Shown here in pieces: positions 62,391-64,000 of a stretch of DNA of 64,000 nt. The translations under genes were made by a program, and so were the position numbers. Origin of the DNA: Prorocentrum cordatum (taxonomy: Eukaryota > Sar > Dinophyceae > Prorocentrales > Prorocentraceae); the NCBI GenBank assembly GCA_963575745.1, contig CAUYUJ010015014.1, forward strand, positions 7,501 through 71,500. The letters run 5' to 3'. Under the pieces are notes generated by a model, which ran no database searches, was not told the DNA's origin, and saw only the letters and a list, made by a program, of their open reading frames with translations. The number at the start of each line of letters is the position of its first letter. The stretch's first letter is position 1.

Positions 62391-62659
62391 CCTCCCATCA
62401 TAATCGCCATCGTCATCATCATCAGCAGCATTATCCTCCTATTTCTCCTCATCATCATCAGCAGCAGCATCATCACCAAAACCAACATCATCAGCATCAT
62501 CATTGTTATCATCCTCGTCCTCGTCCTCACCCTCATCAGCATCCTCATCAGCATTAGCACCATCTCCATCATCATCAGCAGCATCATCATCATCATCATC
62601 ATCAGCATCATCATCAGCATCATCATCAGCATCACCACCACCATCATCATCATCAGCAC

Positions 62660-62693
<34 letters not shown>

Positions 62694-62770
62694 TTCATCA
62701 TCATCATCAGCATCATCATCATCATCATTATCATCATCGTCATCACCATTGGCATCATTATCATCACGGC
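62391..62770. repeat. (CAT)n/(CAG) microsatellite
   Basis: About 380 bp of CATCATCAT with CAGCAG, TTATCAT and CCTCAT interruptions. The minus frame encodes poly-Asp and should not be taken as a gene. Confidence 0.95.
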
Positions 62771-63235
62771 TTCTCCAAGCGCGAAGATTCGAGATCGTAT
62801 AGGTTTCCGCTACCAGTGCTCCCTCGAAGAGCAGCAACGCATAATGCTGGAGGAAGAGGAGGATGCGATGATCAGGGGCAGCGACCGCGGGCTTTGAAAG
62901 GCGGGCGCGGGGCAGGGGTTCGGATTCCAGGTTCGCCCGTGTAGGTTCTCACATTGCCCTCCGTTGCCTACGCTTTTGCTTGCATGCGACACTGCTTGCA
63001 TCCTTCACTGCTGACTGCGACGGTGAGGGGGGGGCGCCTGGCACAGCCGGGGGGCGCCTCGACCCCCCATCATCCATCCCTCGGGGCCTGTGTGCCCAAG
63101 CCTGCACAGGCCTCTTGGGCTTCGATCTCGGAGTGCCTAGCGTTGATCTATGGGCGATGCATCTCCGATTCGAGATCATTGGTCTCCCCCCTGAGCCTGT
63201 CCCCCAACCCTCATCATTGCTTTCAGGTTATGGAG
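62771..63235. other. no gene recognised; one CGATGCATC motif
   Basis: The dispersed palindrome word appears as ATGGGCGATGCATCTCCGATT at 63150-63170. No coding signal. Confidence 0.35.
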
Positions 63236-63266
63236 GAGGAGGAGGAGGAGGAGGAGGAGGAGGAGG
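63236..63266. repeat. (GGA)n microsatellite
   Basis: About 30 bp of GGA. Confidence 0.9.
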
Positions 63267-63451
63267 CCACCATGAAGGACAATGGGTCCTGAGGGACACA
63301 AGTCCTGGCGGGTTTTGTAAACAGTTTTCGTTCGCTGAGGCCCTCCCAGGACCCCGTGATCGTGGCGAAACGACGCCTGATGACACGTTGGTCTTGGGAA
63401 ACGGCCCTGGGCCCAGGGTGGCCGAATTGCGCATTCCGCAGAGTGTCGTCG

Positions 63452-63479
63452 CCGCCGCCGCCGCCGCCGTCGTCGTCAT

Positions 63480-63514
<35 letters not shown>

Positions 63515-63516
63515 TC
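63452..63516. repeat. (GCC)n/(GTC)n/(GGC)n microsatellite
   Basis: GCCGCCGCC, then GTCGTCGTC, then GGCGGCGGC. The tract is symmetric and could form a hairpin. Confidence 0.9.
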
Positions 63517-63524
63517 TTCGTTCG

Positions 63525-63765
63525 AAGAGTGGCAACGCAACCTGACCTGCCAACAGGCCCGCCAGCGAATATCAAAGAATTCTGGTATGGTCTCCACGAA
63601 TTTGTCTTTGGACATTTCTGGCTGATCGTGTCTTGTTTCAAGTAATCAGTTTTATGTTATCAGAACAGGTTTGTTTTTCTTCGAGCATCCTGTTGGTTCT
63701 AAAAAACATTGTTGTAGGCGTATGGGAATGCTGGGGTTGTCGGTCCCTTCTGAATTGGCCGTTGT
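63525..63765 (+). repeat. dispersed repeat E, copy 5
   Basis: GAAGAGTGGCAACGCAACCTG, AGGCCCGCCAG, GGACATTTCTGGCTG, GTTTCAAGTAATCAG, GGGAATGCTGGGGTTGTCGG and TCCCTTCTGAAT follow the family order with divergence. Confidence 0.6.
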
Positions 63766-63795
63766 CCGACCAACCTTTTTTGGGGAAAAAATAGC

Positions 63796-63938
63796 ATTCA
63801 TATTGACTTTCGGAGGTCCGCGCGGATCTCTAGGATCGGCGTTGGAGCCCCTTGGCGGCGCCTCCGGCGCCGCCCCTGGCGCGCTCCGCGCACCAGATAT
63901 GGCGCCCACCGCGGACTACCGACAGTTTATGTTCATGC
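63796..63938. mobile_element. FB foldback element, copy 9
   Basis: Left GCATTCATATTGACTTTCGG, AGGTCCGCGCGGATC; right CACCGCGGACTACCGACAGTT, TATGTTCATGC. The centre GGCGGCGCCTCCGGCGCCGCC, CTGGCGCGCTCCGCGCACCAG is nearly identical to copy 4. The right arm has lost about 20 bp. Confidence 0.75.
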
Positions 63939-64000
63939 ATTTGTTTTTCGCGTCTGAGACGTTCAACGACTTCAGACAAATATCTAAGGTTGCCCGTGCT

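Noticed and set aside
62439-62837. Poly-Asp minus-strand frame
   Set aside because: Translation of the (CAT)n microsatellite.

Overview
The window looks like nuclear DNA of a dinoflagellate (species not determined). Three observations support this. Two places carry relicts of the 22-nt dinoflagellate spliced leader (SL), in each case directly upstream of an intronless protein-coding stretch. A degraded tyrosine-recombinase (DIRS-like) retroelement carries a cytosine-5 DNA methyltransferase, a combination reported from dinoflagellate genomes. The rest is GC-rich, gene-poor and packed with microsatellites, satellites and short inverted-repeat elements. No operons, bacterial signals, rRNA, tRNA or CRISPR array were seen.

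Layout. 1-7.6 kb: no recognisable gene; a nested palindrome, two copies of a (TTG)n-bounded AT-rich repeat (family A) and a 41-bp tandem array. 7.6-9.1 kb: tandem SL relicts followed by a retroposed gene for a signal-peptide protein with PHM-like copper motifs, broken by one frameshift. 9.1-15.5 kb: dispersed repeats, a G-run minisatellite and two related satellite arrays (75-82 bp and 90 bp). 15.8-21.5 kb and 47.9-49.1 kb: short exons which, read in order, give successive parts of a GT32-type (DXD) glycosyltransferase. If this is one gene it spans about 33 kb and one intron of about 26 kb contains most of the window. 21.8-23.5 kb: small inverted-repeat elements and tandem repeats. 23.5-30.5 kb: the DIRS-like element, in the order gag-like, reverse transcriptase with an inserted DUF4326-like domain, cytosine-5 methyltransferase, RNase H-like, tyrosine recombinase (truncated). 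30.5-39 kb: repeats. 39.0-41.2 kb: an SL relict followed by an intact 703-codon intronless gene for a multi-pass membrane protein with a TIR-like cytosolic segment. 41.4-43.2 kb: a tandem array inside a 59-bp direct repeat. 43.2-64 kb: apart from the last glycosyltransferase exons, microsatellites (one 490-bp CTC tract, an 800-bp pentanucleotide satellite), satellites and dispersed elements.

How the parts relate. The two SL-tagged genes look like mRNAs that were trans-spliced, reverse-transcribed and reinserted; a DIRS-like element is one possible source of reverse transcriptase, but this window does not show a link. At least four small inverted-repeat families can be defined. Three have probable target-site duplications (K, 5 bp; M, 7 bp; I, 5 bp). 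The fourth, a ~160-bp foldback family (FB), has about nine copies here, one of which abuts a predicted splice acceptor. Coordinates of repeats and exon edges were read by eye and are approximate unless a TSD or stop codon fixes them.
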